From Psychrobacter raelei (lineage in GTDB: Bacteria > Pseudomonadota > Gammaproteobacteria > Pseudomonadales > Moraxellaceae): a DNA stretch of 64,000 nt. Of the stretch, positions 63,638 through 64,000 are shown in pieces; position 1 is the stretch's first letter; every line of letters starts with the position of its first letter. The stretch spans positions 806,001 through 870,000 of the forward strand of contig NZ_CP093310.2 in assembly GCF_022631235.3 (NCBI RefSeq), read 5' to 3'. Below the pieces are notes generated by a model, which saw nothing but the letters and a program-made list of their open reading frames with translations, did not search any database and was not told where the DNA came from. A program made the translations under genes and the position numbers.

Positions 63638-64000
63638 ATGACTACCTCTACAGTTGAATACCAAGGCAATCTACGTACCCAAGCCTTACATCTACAGTCA
63701 AACAATCAAATCATCACCGATGCGCCAACGGACAATCATGGTAAAGGGGAGGCGTTTTCGCCGACCGATCTATTAGCGACGAGCCTTGCCAGTTGCATGC
63801 TGACCATCATCGGTATCAAAGCCGAGGCCATGGATATAGACGTGATAGGCACACGTGCTGAAGTGACTAAGATCATGACGGACAAACCCCGCCGAGTAAA
63901 AGAAATTCAAGTGGTCATTACTTTTAATCAGCCGCTTGATGAGCGTACCAAAAACAGACTTGAAGCCGCGGCTTTTAGCTGCCCTGTGGCAAAAAGTCTA
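63638..64000 (+). CDS. OsmC family protein, N-terminal part
   Basis: A reading frame with AAGGAG at good distance from the ATG, running past the window end after 121 codons. It begins MTTSTVEYQGNLRT, then FSPTDLLATSLASCMLTIIGIKAEAM (including the conserved catalytic Cys of the family) and a second Cys in AFSCPVAKSL, where the peroxidatic pair is expected. OsmC/YhfA-type proteins are thiol peroxidase-like or stress-related. The end is missing, so subfamily assignment is tentative. Confidence 0.85.
   Translation, partial: MTTSTVEYQGNLRTQALHLQSNNQIITDAPTDNHGKGEAFSPTDLLATSLASCMLTIIGIKAEAMDIDVIGTRAEVTKIMTDKPRRVKEIQVVITFNQPLDERTKNRLEAAAFSCPVAKSL

Overview
The window looks like a chromosomal segment from a gammaproteobacterium of the Moraxellaceae, most likely Psychrobacter or a close relative. 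The evidence is a complete 16S-tRNA-Ile-tRNA-Ala-23S-5S operon whose 16S has Psychrobacter-like variable regions (judged from memory, not by a search), moderate G+C with AT-rich spacers, and a gammaproteobacterial gene set (aat-bpt, iscX, rlmJ, yaaA, pntAA/pntAB/pntB, type II queF). Most of it is housekeeping; the accessory content is concentrated in the first 9 kb.

Layout. 1-560: start of an AGCS sodium:alanine symporter cut by the window edge. 1121-3882: an envelope cluster of a LemA lipoprotein and two TPM-domain proteins. 4018-5142: an IS630-family element with a split, frameshifted transposase, inserted into the last codons of a sirtuin gene. 5949-8744: a small membrane protein, a solitary tnpB element of the IS200/IS605 (IS1341-like) kind with hairpins at both ends, and an unrecognised 325-residue basic protein. 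8889-13217: tRNA-Arg(CCG), a cytochrome c5-type protein, a YadG/YadH-type ABC exporter and queF. 14180-17632: ilvI, ilvH and ilvC behind a roughly 960-base structured leader. 17823-21237: a small membrane protein, a cold-shock protein with a long leader, and etfB-etfA. 21457-28685: rimI-like acetyltransferase, the N-degron pair aat-bpt, trxB and ftsK. 28887-43776: pirin, amidase, flavoprotein, acs, renalase-like oxidase, ribF, two transport or membrane genes, a WrbA-like flavoprotein and a DUF3108 protein. 44059-50780: the three-gene proton-translocating transhydrogenase, yaaA and groES-groEL with a recognisable heat-shock promoter. 51113-56470: thioesterase, iscX, dapE, a 2-oxoglutarate oxygenase, rlmJ and pssA. 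56552-62438: the rRNA operon with tandem consensus promoters and a terminator. 62581-64000: a 7-alpha-hydroxysteroid-dehydrogenase-like SDR and the start of an OsmC-family gene.

Functionally, the segment supports branched-chain amino acid synthesis, acetate activation, electron transfer (ETF, cytochrome c5, transhydrogenase), protein quality control (GroESL, Aat/Bpt N-degron tagging) and translation. I see no CRISPR array, prophage, integron, toxin-antitoxin pair or clear defence island. The most distinctive features are the tnpB element, whose RuvC-II glutamate appears relocated and whose stop codon lies in the loop of its right-end hairpin, and the IS630 insertion, which swaps the sirtuin tail for one encoded by the element. 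Other points worth checking are the structured ilv leader, the sigma-32-type groESL promoter and a 69-nt nested palindrome beyond groEL. I found no convincing wholly new system.
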